DNA of 64,000 nt, taken from positions 124,001 through 188,000 of the forward strand of contig NZ_JAKIHN010000003.1 in assembly GCF_021608185.1 (NCBI RefSeq), in the 5' to 3' direction. Positions 17,505-25,217 of this stretch are shown one piece after another. Each line of letters begins with the position of its first letter. Position 1 is the stretch's first letter. The notes below the pieces were generated by a model. That model ran no database searches and was not told the DNA's origin. It saw only the letters and a program-made list of their open reading frames with translations. The position numbers were made by a program, and so were the translations under genes. This stretch comes from Flavobacterium anseongense (lineage in GTDB: Bacteria; Bacteroidota; Bacteroidia; Flavobacteriales; Flavobacteriaceae).

Positions 17505-19181
17505 TTATCTCACACCGTGCATCATTTTTTTCAACTTAGGTGTTAATGCCATTAAAATAACAGCTGCCAATCCGGTAAGAACCACAAAAACCATAAAGAA
17601 TTCAAACAGATTATGGATTTCAAAACCTGCAAAAACCGGATTATGATCAGAGATTTGATTATCAGCTAATAATTTTAATTGTTCAGAAGTTGGCGTAACT
17701 TTTTTATCTAAAACTGCCTGCAAATCAATTCCTAATTCCTCAGCTTTTTTAAATTTATCTCCGGTTGCAGGTAAGATAGAACCCAAAGTTCCCGCCAAAG
17801 CATAACCCGAAGCATTGGATAAAAAGAATACTCCATATAATAAAGAAGAAAAACGTTTTGGAGATAATTTACCAACCAATGACAACCCGATTGGAGACAA
17901 ACACAATTCAGCACATGTCTGAATCAAATATAAAAGAATCAACCATTTAATTGCTAAAAGCCCACTGTTCCCTAAATCTTTTACATTGTAAGCTATAATA
18001 AAATAACTCAAGGCAATCAACGCCAAACCAACCGCTTGCTTTACCGGAGAAATTGGCTCTCTGTCTTTGCTTCTTAAGTAGTCCCAAAGCATACTAAACG
18101 GAACGGCAAAAGCAACAACAAATAATCCGTTAAAAATTTGCACCATCGATGGCGGCATATTGTAGCCAAAGAAGTTTCTGTCGGTTTGATTATCGGCAAT
18201 AAACGTTAAAGAGGAACCCGCCTGTTCAAAGGCTGCCCAGAAGAAAATTACAAAGAAGGCAACGATATAAATAACTAAAATTCTATCTCTTTCCACTTTA
18301 GTTAAAGAGGAATCGGAAATAATTAATCCCGCTAATGTAATACCACTTGAATAAATAACAGTGTATATCCAGTTTTGATCAATTACATAGTGAAAAATAG
18401 CTCCCAAAACGAAGAAAGAAACGACAGCTCCTAGTAATGCTTTTTGAGAAAAAACAGCTTTTTGAGATTCTCCTTCTTCATAATCATCCGATACGTTATG
18501 TTTTGGCAAACCACCAAGAGGTCTTCCTTCCGGCGTAACTACATATTTATTTTTCAGGAAATAGAAAACAGCTGTTCCTATTAACATTGCCGTTGATGCA
18601 GCTAAAAATCCCCATTTGAATGCGTGAATATCTCTAATTCCGTTAGCATCTTTAACATCTCCCACAATTGGACAAATTAATTGTCCAAGGAAAGCACCCA
18701 AATTAATTCCCATATAGAAAATGGTAAAGGCAGTATCTAGTTTCGATTTTTCCTGCTTTGGATACAAACTTCCCACCATACTAGAAATATTTGGCTTAAA
18801 AAATCCGTTTCCAAAAATAATAATTCCCAATGCTGACCACATTAAAGTATTAGCTAAACCAATATTTGAACCAAAAACAGAAGCACTGAAAAACAATAAA
18901 AATTGTCCGACAGCCATCATTAATCCTCCAATCATAATGCAATTTCTGTTTCCGAAGAAACGGTCAGAAATAAATCCACCTAACATTGGTGTTAAATAGC
19001 ATAGTCCTAAGAAACCTCCATAAATCAAAGAAGCTTCTTCTTCTTTCATCATCAAAGAATTAACAAGGAATAAGGTTAAGATTGCCCGCATTCCGTAGAA
19101 GTTGAACCTTTCCCACATTTCTGTCCCAAATAATACCCAAAGTCCTTTTGGATGTCCGGTTTTTACAGCTGTTTCACTCAT
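17505..19181 (-). CDS. POT/PTR2-family peptide:proton symporter (4 of 4)
   Basis: A 558-residue POT transporter with ExxERF at Glu21/Glu24 (TEMWERFNFYG), GNGFFKPNISSMVG and FYMGINLGAFLGQ signatures. It has an extended charged segment before the last membrane helix (about residues 475-520) that the first and second transporters lack. It is transcribed alone: a terminator follows it and more than 400 bases of non-coding DNA precede it. No consensus -7 box was found directly upstream. Its role is small-peptide import. Confidence 0.92.
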   Translation of the reverse strand: MSETAVKTGHPKGLWVLFGTEMWERFNFYGMRAILTLFLVNSLMMKEEEASLIYGGFLGLCYLTPMLGGFISDRFFGNRNCIMIGGLMMAVGQFLLFFSASVFGSNIGLANTLMWSALGIIIFGNGFFKPNISSMVGSLYPKQEKSKLDTAFTIFYMGINLGAFLGQLICPIVGDVKDANGIRDIHAFKWGFLAASTAMLIGTAVFYFLKNKYVVTPEGRPLGGLPKHNVSDDYEEGESQKAVFSQKALLGAVVSFFVLGAIFHYVIDQNWIYTVIYSSGITLAGLIISDSSLTKVERDRILVIYIVAFFVIFFWAAFEQAGSSLTFIADNQTDRNFFGYNMPPSMVQIFNGLFVVAFAVPFSMLWDYLRSKDREPISPVKQAVGLALIALSYFIIAYNVKDLGNSGLLAIKWLILLYLIQTCAELCLSPIGLSLVGKLSPKRFSSLLYGVFFLSNASGYALAGTLGSILPATGDKFKKAEELGIDLQAVLDKKVTPTSEQLKLLADNQISDHNPVFAGFEIHNLFEFFMVFVVLTGLAAVILMALTPKLKKMMHGVR

Positions 19182-19368
19182 TTTTTATTGTTTTAGTTTG
19201 GTTTTGAATAGTTTAATTTTCTTTATAAAAACTGTCAATTTTAGTGAAAAATTTACAATTAACAGTACTTTTTTGTGTTAAATGCAATTTCGTGAAATTC
19301 TGATTTGGGAAAAAGATTGAAAATTAGATTTTTAGAAGCGGCAGTTTGTCTTCTTTTTCACTTCTGCT

Positions 19369-19407
19369 CCCGCTATCCGCACTACGCGGTAGTTGCTCCT
19401 ATCGGGG
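19369..19407. repeat. Nested palindromic intergenic element
   Basis: Outer arms CCCG (19369-19372) and CGGG (19403-19406) enclose an inner hairpin CCGC (19377-19380) / GCGG (19386-19389). It is GC-rich compared with its surroundings, as expected for a REP-like element. Whether it recurs elsewhere in the genome cannot be seen here. Confidence 0.45.
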
Positions 19408-19486
19408 CTATTTGGACGTTTTCTTTTTTTTTGACTTAAGTAATGTTTCCTTACATAAACTAAAACAAGCTAAAGCTTGCGTACCT

Positions 19487-19503
19487 GAAGCCCACTGGGC
19501 TTC
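19487..19503. repeat. Perfect short palindrome
   Basis: GAAGCCCACTGGGCTTC has two 8-base arms around one central base. Another hairpin, CAAGC-TAAA-GCTTG, lies 8 bases to its left (19466-19479). Confidence 0.5.
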
Positions 19504-19516
19504 CTCCTCTTAATAT

Positions 19517-19536
19517 CACACGAGCAAAGTGACTGC
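19517..19536. repeat. Short dispersed intergenic repeat (copy 2)
   Basis: CACACGAGCAAAGTGACTGC resembles the string at 7973-7997 after surE; see that entry. Confidence 0.45.
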
Positions 19537-19546
19537 CGAAGGAAAT

Positions 19547-19560
19547 CTCCAGGAATCGAA
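19547..19560. repeat. 14-base duplicate of the tRNA-Phe 3' region
   Basis: CTCCAGGAATCGAA is identical to 19625-19638, which is the T-arm and acceptor part of tRNA-Phe. The two copies are in direct orientation, 78 bases apart. The match stops abruptly on both sides. Confidence 0.55.
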
Positions 19561-19578
19561 TCTCTCCTGACGTACCAC

Positions 19579-19613
19579 AAAAAAACCCATCACTTTGTAG
19601 TGATGGGTTTTTG
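19579..19613 (-). terminator. Intrinsic terminator of tRNA-Phe
   Basis: AAAAACCCATCAC / GTGATGGGTTTTT hairpin located 6 bases after the tRNA 3' end on the minus strand, ending in a T run. Confidence 0.85.
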
Positions 19614-19618
19614 TTTTG

Positions 19619-19691
19619 TGGTACCTCCAGGAATCGAACCAGGGACACATGGATTTTCAGTCCATTGCTCTACCAACTGAGCTAAGGTACC
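19619..19691 (-). tRNA. tRNA-Phe (anticodon GAA)
   Basis: The minus strand folds into a cloverleaf. It has the 7-bp acceptor stem GGTACCT/AGGTACC, D-arm GCTC...GAGC, anticodon stem ATGGA/TCCAT with loop CTGAAAA (anticodon GAA), variable loop GTGTC and T-arm CCTGG-TTCGATT-CCTGG. The discriminator base is A at 19619; the following bases are C and A, so CCA is not encoded and must be added after transcription. The T stem has a central T-T mismatch (positions 51 and 63 in tRNA numbering). The gene has its own consensus promoter (19709-19738) and terminator. Confidence 0.96.
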
Positions 19692-19708
19692 TTGCGTTGT
19701 AGCGGGTG

Positions 19709-19738
19709 CAAATATAGTACGATTTTTAATTTATCCAA
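19709..19738 (-). promoter_or_regulatory. Consensus promoter of tRNA-Phe
   Basis: On the minus strand TTG (19738-19736) is followed after exactly 19 bases by TATATTTG (19716-19709). This matches the Bacteroidota sigma-A consensus TTG-N19-TAnnTTTG. Transcription would begin a few bases before the tRNA 5' end at 19691. Confidence 0.8.
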
Positions 19739-19764
19739 AACAAATACTAAAAAAAAACTATTCG

Positions 19765-19772
19765 TAACTTTG
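19765..19772 (+). promoter_or_regulatory. -7 promoter box of coaX
   Basis: TAACTTTG matches TAnnTTTG, 18 bases before the ATG at 19791, and supports that start against the upstream in-frame codons. It diverges from the tRNA-Phe promoter. Confidence 0.6.
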
Positions 19773-19790
19773 GACACCAAAAATAGTGTC

Positions 19791-20519
19791 ATGCTTTTAA
19801 CCATCGATGTTGGAAATACCCGAATCAAAGCCGCTGTCTTTGAACAAAATAGACTTGTTGAACTTTTTGTTTTTACCAAAGAAGTGTTTCTGACCGAGAC
19901 GAATTTTATCCTAAATAAGTTTCCAAAAATCAAAAGTTTAGTTGTTGCTTCGGTAGGAAATGTTGAAAAAGAATTGTTTTTGTCTTTAAAAAACAAAGCT
20001 GAAATTCATTTTATAACCCGAGAAAGCAAATTCCCTTTTACCAATTTATACAGTACTCCAACTACACTTGGAATCGATCGTATGGTTTTGGCTTCGGGAG
20101 CAGTTACACAATTTCCCAATCAAAATCGATTAGTAATAGATATGGGAACTTGCATAACCTATGACTTTATTGATGAAAATGATAATTATCTTGGTGGTGC
20201 CATATCTCCGGGAATTCGTTTACGCTATGAATCATTGCATCAACATACCGCTAAATTACCTTTGCTAACTAAAAACTATCCTAAAAGTTTTATCGGAAAT
20301 TCTACTCAGGAATCTATTCATTCAGGTGTAATTAATGGAGTTGCTCTCGAGATTGATGGGTTTATTGAACTTTACAAAACCCAATACGCTAAATTTATCA
20401 TAATTTTAACGGGTGGCGACGCAGAATTTTTGGCTATACAATTAAAAAATACCATATTTGCCAATTCAAATTTCCTCTTAGAAAGTTTGAACCAAACATT
20501 TCAATACAATCAAAAATGA
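19791..20519 (+). CDS. coaX: Type III pantothenate kinase CoaX
   Basis: A 242-residue protein of the ASKHA fold. MLLTIDVGNTRIK carries the phosphate-binding Asp6 and Gly-Asn; TLGIDRMVLA, VIDMGTCITYD and GGAISPGIRLR follow as expected for CoaX. It phosphorylates pantothenate, the first step of coenzyme A synthesis; type III enzymes need a monovalent cation and are insensitive to CoA feedback. The open frame extends upstream to 19692, but that part overlaps the tRNA promoter and a -7 box, so ATG 19791 is chosen. The TGA overlaps the ATG of the next gene by 4 bases. Confidence 0.94.
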   Translation: MLLTIDVGNTRIKAAVFEQNRLVELFVFTKEVFLTETNFILNKFPKIKSLVVASVGNVEKELFLSLKNKAEIHFITRESKFPFTNLYSTPTTLGIDRMVLASGAVTQFPNQNRLVIDMGTCITYDFIDENDNYLGGAISPGIRLRYESLHQHTAKLPLLTKNYPKSFIGNSTQESIHSGVINGVALEIDGFIELYKTQYAKFIIILTGGDAEFLAIQLKNTIFANSNFLLESLNQTFQYNQK

Positions 20520-21787
20520 TTAAAAAAATTATAGTAAGCGTATGTTTACTTTTTTCACTGGCAACTTTTGCCCAGGAAGGAACATCTTCTCCTTATTCTT
20601 TTTACGGAATCGGCGATATAAAATTTAAAGGATCTATCGAAAATCGTTCTATGGGAAGTCTTTCTGTTTTTCCTGATAGTATTCACATAAATATTCAAAA
20701 CCCTGCACATTTAGCCAGTCTAAAACTAACCGGACTTGCAATTGGGGCAACCTATGCCAATACAAAATCTAAAACAGAAATTCAAGAAGGAAAAGCACGA
20801 AGAACAGCTTTAGACTATTTGGTTATCGGAATTCCGGTTGGTAAAGCCGGTATCGGATTTGGACTTATTCCTTATTCTTCTGTAGGATATAAAATTGGAA
20901 AAACAAGCTACGTTACCAATAGTAATAATGACACTGTCAGAAGCATCTACTCGAAATACAATGGAATTGGCGGTGTAAACAAAGTTTTCTTAGGATTGGG
21001 TTATCAGCTTACTAAAAAAATAAATGTTGGTGCTAATGTCCAATATAATTTCGGAACTATTGAGACTACTGATTTGCAATATCAAACCGATTTGCAATAC
21101 GGCTCTAGAGAAACCAATGTTTCTGACGTAAGAGGGGTTAACGTTGATTTAGGAATAACTTATCAAACAAAAGTAAATGCTAAATATTCTTTCTTTAGTG
21201 GCTTAACATATACACCCGAATCCGAATTAACGTTAGCTAATACCCGTGACATTGATGTTGTTCAGCTTTTAAGCAGCAGCGCAGTACAAGTTGTTGAAAG
21301 ACAAACAATACCGGTTCAGGACACTAAAATAAAACTCCCTGCAAAACTTTCTTTTGGAACTGGTTTTGGGCAAGTGAAAAAGTGGTTAGTAGGTGGAGAA
21401 ATTACACTACTAAACAACAGTGTAATGTCTAATCGTTTTACTGATATTAATGGTGCTACCTTTGAAAACGCTGTTCGCTATAGTTTAGGTGGATTTTTTA
21501 TACCAAACTACAATTCATACTCTAGTTATTATAAGAGAATCGTATATCGTGGCGGATTGCGTTATGAAAATACCGGTTTAGTTATTCAAAACAAATCAAT
21601 CAACGATTTTGCTGCAAATATTGGTTTGGGAATGCCATTAAGTGGTACCTTTACTAATATAAATATTGGACTTGAAATTGGTAAAAGAGGTACAAAGTAT
21701 TATAATTTAGTAGAAGAAAATTATATTAACTTAAGTGTTGGCTTATCACTAAGCGATAAATGGTTTGTGAAGCGTAAGTTCGACTAA
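20516..21787 (+). CDS. Outer-membrane beta-barrel protein, function unknown
   Basis: A 423-residue protein with an N-terminal signal peptide (cleavage near residue 19, TFAQ). Repeated amphipathic beta segments have aromatic ends, for example the N-terminal SSPYSFYGIGDIKFKG and the C-terminal YINLSVGLSLSDKWFVKRKFD. This resembles the FadL/OmpP1-like barrels that Bacteroidota keep next to coaX. The role may be transport of a hydrophobic compound, but no ligand can be inferred. Its start overlaps coaX and the TPR gene follows after 11 bases, which places it in the envelope-biogenesis operon. Confidence 0.8.
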   Translation: MIKKIIVSVCLLFSLATFAQEGTSSPYSFYGIGDIKFKGSIENRSMGSLSVFPDSIHINIQNPAHLASLKLTGLAIGATYANTKSKTEIQEGKARRTALDYLVIGIPVGKAGIGFGLIPYSSVGYKIGKTSYVTNSNNDTVRSIYSKYNGIGGVNKVFLGLGYQLTKKINVGANVQYNFGTIETTDLQYQTDLQYGSRETNVSDVRGVNVDLGITYQTKVNAKYSFFSGLTYTPESELTLANTRDIDVVQLLSSSAVQVVERQTIPVQDTKIKLPAKLSFGTGFGQVKKWLVGGEITLLNNSVMSNRFTDINGATFENAVRYSLGGFFIPNYNSYSSYYKRIVYRGGLRYENTGLVIQNKSINDFAANIGLGMPLSGTFTNINIGLEIGKRGTKYYNLVEENYINLSVGLSLSDKWFVKRKFD

Positions 21788-21798
21788 AACTAATAATT

Positions 21799-23100
21799 AT
21801 GAAGGCAATTGTTTTTATACTTGGCGTTTTGTTTATAACAAACAGCAATGCTCAAAAATTTGATTGTGCTTCGAAAACTACCGAATATCAAACACTTTTT
21901 AAAGCAACTAAAATTGCTGAATCATTTGATATTTGGAGTGAAGTAATAAAAAATTGCCCAAAAGAAAGCGAAGCCGTTTATACTGACGGAATTCAAATTC
22001 TTCAATACAAAACTGACACCGCAACTTCAGCCGAAGAAAAAGAAAAACTGGTTCGCGATATTCTAAAATTGTATGACCAATACAATAAAAATTATCCGCT
22101 TTCTACTCCGGATTTCGAAGTAAACAAAGCCATGACTTTGGTAGCCAATAAAATTGACGCTAAAGATGAAATTTTCAGTTTATTAGACAGTGGTTTTGCC
22201 AAAGCTTCAAAAAGCGTAACCGATGCCAACGCAATCTATACTTACTTCAGTTTGTATTGCGAAAAATTCAATAACGGCGACAAAAAAATAACGGCCAATT
22301 CCGTTTTAGAAAAATACACACTAGTCAATTCTCTTCTTAATCAATTACAAATTTCCAAACCTGACTCGAACGACAGTGAACAGGCGAAGCAAAGTAAAGA
22401 ATATAAAACGGCACAAAGAGCCATCGACAACTTGATAAAAGACGTGGCAACCTGTGAAAATTTAGATGCTTTTTACACCAAAAATTATCCGGACAATCAG
22501 GAAAATACCGATTGGATTACGTCTGCATTAATTAGTCTTTCAGCAAAATGCAGTACTAAACCAATTTTTGTTACCCTGGCCGAAAAACTGTATACCATTA
22601 AAGCTACAGCGCAGTCGGCTAAGTTCATGGCATTAGCAAACCTTAAACAAAAGAAATTCCCTGAAGCAATTAAATTTTATAACGAATCGGCCGAATTAGA
22701 AACAAATCCAACAGAAAAAGCAAAAATATATTATACACTTGCTACAGGTTTATTGGCCAACGATTTACCAAAAGCTAAAGAAAGCCTAAACAAAGCTTTG
22801 GCTGCTGATTCGAAAATGGGGAAAGCTTATTTGTTTTTAGCCCAACTTTATGCCAACAGCGCTAACGATTGTGGCAAAACTGATTTCGAAAAGAAAGCAG
22901 TGTATTATTTAGCAATACAAACTGTGAAAAAAGCCGAAATTGCCGAGGTTAAATTAAAGCCAACCGTAGATAAAATGGTGAGCGATTTCGAAGCCAAATC
23001 GGTAACCGCTGCTGAAATTTCCACAGCGAAAATGAATGAAAAATCGATAAGCATTGGTTGTTGGATTAATGAAACCATTACTTTTCCTGCCAAAAAATGA
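21799..23100 (+). CDS. Exported tetratricopeptide-repeat protein
   Basis: A 433-residue protein with a signal peptide (cleavage after about residue 18, NSNAQ). It is made of alpha-helical repeats: AKFMALANLKQKKFPEAIKFYNESAELETNP (about residues 274-305) and KIYYTLATGLLANDLPKAKESLNKALAADSKMGKAYLFLAQLY contain recognisable TPR units. TPR proteins in the periplasm usually act as assembly scaffolds; the partner is unknown. The stop overlaps the lptC start, and the upstream gene is 11 bases away. Association with LPS or outer-membrane assembly is suggested only by context. Confidence 0.82.
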   Translation: MKAIVFILGVLFITNSNAQKFDCASKTTEYQTLFKATKIAESFDIWSEVIKNCPKESEAVYTDGIQILQYKTDTATSAEEKEKLVRDILKLYDQYNKNYPLSTPDFEVNKAMTLVANKIDAKDEIFSLLDSGFAKASKSVTDANAIYTYFSLYCEKFNNGDKKITANSVLEKYTLVNSLLNQLQISKPDSNDSEQAKQSKEYKTAQRAIDNLIKDVATCENLDAFYTKNYPDNQENTDWITSALISLSAKCSTKPIFVTLAEKLYTIKATAQSAKFMALANLKQKKFPEAIKFYNESAELETNPTEKAKIYYTLATGLLANDLPKAKESLNKALAADSKMGKAYLFLAQLYANSANDCGKTDFEKKAVYYLAIQTVKKAEIAEVKLKPTVDKMVSDFEAKSVTAAEISTAKMNEKSISIGCWINETITFPAKK

Positions 23101-23648
23101 TGTATTCAACTAGAAATAGTATCCCATTTATCATCTCAATCCTCTTTTGTTTTCTTATAATTGGTTGTGAAAGTAATTTTAAGGAAGTTCAAAAAATGGG
23201 TTTTGCCGAATTTTCACCAAGCGGTGATGCCGATGGTATTAACCTAAAATATACCGACTCCGGAAGAATTACTGCCAACCTGATAAGTCCAAAAATGTTG
23301 GATTATGCTACAGTCGAATTTCCGTTTACCGAATTCCCAAAAGGGATTCATTTGACCTTGTACGATAAAAACGGAAAGGAAACCTATATTGACGCCAAGT
23401 ATGCAGTATCTCATAAAGCTACCAACATTATAGATTTGCAGGATAACGTAAAAATATCCAATCAAAATGGCGAAATGCTCGAAACAGAGCAATTGTATTA
23501 CGACCAAAAAAACGAATGGTTTTTTACCGAAAAAAAGTTTAAATTTACTTCACCTAAAGGAGTTTCCTATGGCGAAGGAATTGATTTTAGCAAAGATTTC
23601 AAAAAAGTTAACTCACAAAAAATATCTGGAGAAGTCCAGTCAGAATAA
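23097..23648 (+). CDS. lptC: LPS export ABC transporter periplasmic component LptC
   Basis: A 183-residue protein with a hydrophobic N-terminus ending in a lipobox-like FLIIGCES (Cys at about residue 24). A beta-jellyroll of the LptC/OstA type follows, including NIIDLQDNVKISNQNGEMLETEQLYYDQKNEWFFT, the classic LptC strand pattern. LptC relays lipopolysaccharide from LptB2FG to LptA. A lipid-anchored LptC is common in Bacteroidota, in contrast to the transmembrane anchor of enterobacteria. Two ATGs (23097, 23100) overlap the TPR stop; either may be used. Confidence 0.88.
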   Translation: MMYSTRNSIPFIISILFCFLIIGCESNFKEVQKMGFAEFSPSGDADGINLKYTDSGRITANLISPKMLDYATVEFPFTEFPKGIHLTLYDKNGKETYIDAKYAVSHKATNIIDLQDNVKISNQNGEMLETEQLYYDQKNEWFFTEKKFKFTSPKGVSYGEGIDFSKDFKKVNSQKISGEVQSE

Positions 23649-23653
23649 AGACT

Positions 23654-23845
23654 ATGAACTATTTAAGATTTACCCAATACGCCTATTTACTTGCCGGAAT
23701 CCTTTTTGCCGTTGATGCTTTTGTAAAATGGCAGGGCAAAGAAAACTTTACCATCAGCGCGATATTTGCTGCTGTTTGTATTTTTCTTTTTTTCTTCAGA
23801 AGAAAGTTTGCCAAAAAATTTGACGACCACAACAAAAAACCCTAA
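23654..23845 (+). CDS. Small two-helix membrane protein
   Basis: A 63-residue protein with two predicted membrane helices (about residues 9-24 and 34-48) joined by a short turn, and a basic C-terminus (RRKFAKKFDDHNKKP). It sits 5 bases after lptC and 3 bases before the CNNM-like gene, so it is co-transcribed with them. I do not recognise a family. The tight spacing and hydropathy argue that it is a real gene; a small accessory subunit is possible but unproven. Confidence 0.68.
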   Translation: MNYLRFTQYAYLLAGILFAVDAFVKWQGKENFTISAIFAAVCIFLFFFRRKFAKKFDDHNKKP

Positions 23846-23848
23846 TTC

Positions 23849-25108
23849 ATGGAAATCGGAATAATCATTCTGTGTTTGATACTTTCCGCATTTTTCTCTG
23901 GAATGGAAATCGCTTTTGTTTCTTCCAATAAAATCTATCTTGAAATTGAAAAAAAACAAGACGATTTTATCTCCAAAATCCTAACCAAACTTACCCAAAA
24001 ACCATCCAAATTTATTGCCACAATGCTTGTGGGAAACAACATTGCTATGGTTGTCTATGGGTTTTTTATGGGCGAATTATTGATGCGCTGGTTTGTAACA
24101 CTTGGATTTAACTTCACCGATTTCTCCAATTTATTGTTGCAAACAACACTTTCAACGCTTATCGTTTTAATGACTTCGGAGTTTTTACCAAAGGTATTTT
24201 TTCAAATTTACGCCAATAGTTTTATCAAATTCTTTGCCTTACCGGCTTATTTTTTCTACAAGCTCTTTTATTACATTTCATCATTTCTGATTTGGATTTC
24301 AGATTTTGTTTTGCGAAAGTTTTTCAAAACCGAAGGCGATCAAATCAATTTGTCTTTTAGCAAAGTGGAACTGGGAAATTATATTTCGGAACAAATGAAT
24401 GCCGTGCAGGATCACGAAACGGTAGATTCTGAAATTCAGATTTTTCAGAATGCTTTAGAGTTTTCAGGTGTAAAAGCACGGGAAATCATGACGCCAAGAA
24501 CCGAATTAGTTGCTGTTGATTTGCACAGTTCTATAACCGATTTGAGAGAACTTTTTATAGAAACCGGTTATTCTAAAATACTGGTTTATATCAACACGCT
24601 CGACGATATTGTGGGTTATGTTCATTCGTTTGAACTTTTCAAAAAACCTCGAAGCATCAAATCGATTATGATTTCGGTGGAATTTGTTCCTGAGACCATA
24701 TTGATAAAAGACGCCATGAATCTGTTGACCAAAAAGCGAAAAAGTGTTGCCGTAATTTTGGATGAATACGGTGGAACTTCAGGCATAGTAACCATAGAAG
24801 ATATAGTCGAGGAACTGTTTGGAGAAATTGAAGACGAACATGATTCTGATGAAGAATTAATTGAAGACAAAATAGATGAATCAAACTATATTTTTTCAAC
24901 GCGTTTGGATGTTCAGTATTTAAACGAAACCTATAAATTAAATATTCCTGAGAGTGATTCGTATGAAACTTTGGGTGGATTTATCGTCGATTTTTCCAAA
25001 GAAATTCCGCTAAAAGGCACTCAAATAACCATCGGAAACTTTCTATTTGTCATCGAAGAAGCGACGAATAAGAAAATCGAATTGGTAAAAATGACGGTAT
25101 TGGATTAA
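23849..25108 (+). CDS. CNNM/CorC-family membrane protein (DUF21-CBS-CBS-CorC_HlyC)
   Basis: A 419-residue protein. The DUF21 transmembrane domain spans about residues 1-190 with four helices; two CBS domains span about 200-325 (REIMTPRTELVAVD and VAVILDEYGGTSGIVTIEDIVEELFGEI are hallmarks), and a C-terminal CorC_HlyC domain follows. The family is often annotated hemolysin, but members are now linked to Mg2+/Co2+ efflux or related ion transport, with the CBS pair binding adenine nucleotides. The gliding protein GldE has the same architecture, so exact orthology is open. It is the last gene of the coaX operon before a new -7 box. Confidence 0.87.
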   Translation: MEIGIIILCLILSAFFSGMEIAFVSSNKIYLEIEKKQDDFISKILTKLTQKPSKFIATMLVGNNIAMVVYGFFMGELLMRWFVTLGFNFTDFSNLLLQTTLSTLIVLMTSEFLPKVFFQIYANSFIKFFALPAYFFYKLFYYISSFLIWISDFVLRKFFKTEGDQINLSFSKVELGNYISEQMNAVQDHETVDSEIQIFQNALEFSGVKAREIMTPRTELVAVDLHSSITDLRELFIETGYSKILVYINTLDDIVGYVHSFELFKKPRSIKSIMISVEFVPETILIKDAMNLLTKKRKSVAVILDEYGGTSGIVTIEDIVEELFGEIEDEHDSDEELIEDKIDESNYIFSTRLDVQYLNETYKLNIPESDSYETLGGFIVDFSKEIPLKGTQITIGNFLFVIEEATNKKIELVKMTVLD

Positions 25109-25178
25109 TTTCTGAAAAAAAATCAAAAAATTAGATGAAATTATAACTATGTGAGTATTATTATTTCACATATAATTG

Positions 25179-25186
25179 TATTTTCG
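25179..25186 (+). promoter_or_regulatory. Possible -7 box of the PpiD-like gene
   Basis: TATTTTCG, one base off TAnnTTTG, lies 32 bases before the ATG at 25218 in the 109-base gap after the CNNM-like gene. Confidence 0.4.
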
Positions 25187-25217
25187 CAAACTGAAATAAA
25201 AATTAACAAAAATAGAA

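Larger units (their letters stand above)
19182..19618. other. Gene-free stretch with small palindromic repeats
   Basis: No credible coding region. The 62-codon open frame on the minus strand here runs through the tRNA and repeats and is rejected. The stretch holds a CCCG...CCGC/GCGG...CGGG nested palindrome at 19369-19407, a CAAGC/GCTTG hairpin at 19466-19479, a perfect GAAGCCCA/TGGGCTTC palindrome at 19487-19503, the CACGAGC...GACTGC repeat at 19517-19536 and a 14-base copy of tRNA-Phe sequence at 19547-19560. The part nearest 19181 should hold the promoter of the fourth POT gene, but I see no clear box. Confidence 0.6.

Noticed and set aside
12439..19181. Possibility that the four transporters are assembly duplicates
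   Set aside because: The four proteins differ in length, loops and most residues; only family motifs are shared.
19460..19648. 62-codon open frame on the minus strand next to the POT gene
   Set aside because: It runs through the terminator, part of tRNA-Phe and the palindromic repeats; its residues simply translate repeat and tRNA sequence.
23687..23959. 90-codon antisense frame across the small membrane protein gene
   Set aside because: The plus-strand genes are tightly packed and coherent as an operon; the antisense frame is Lys/Phe-rich and unsupported.
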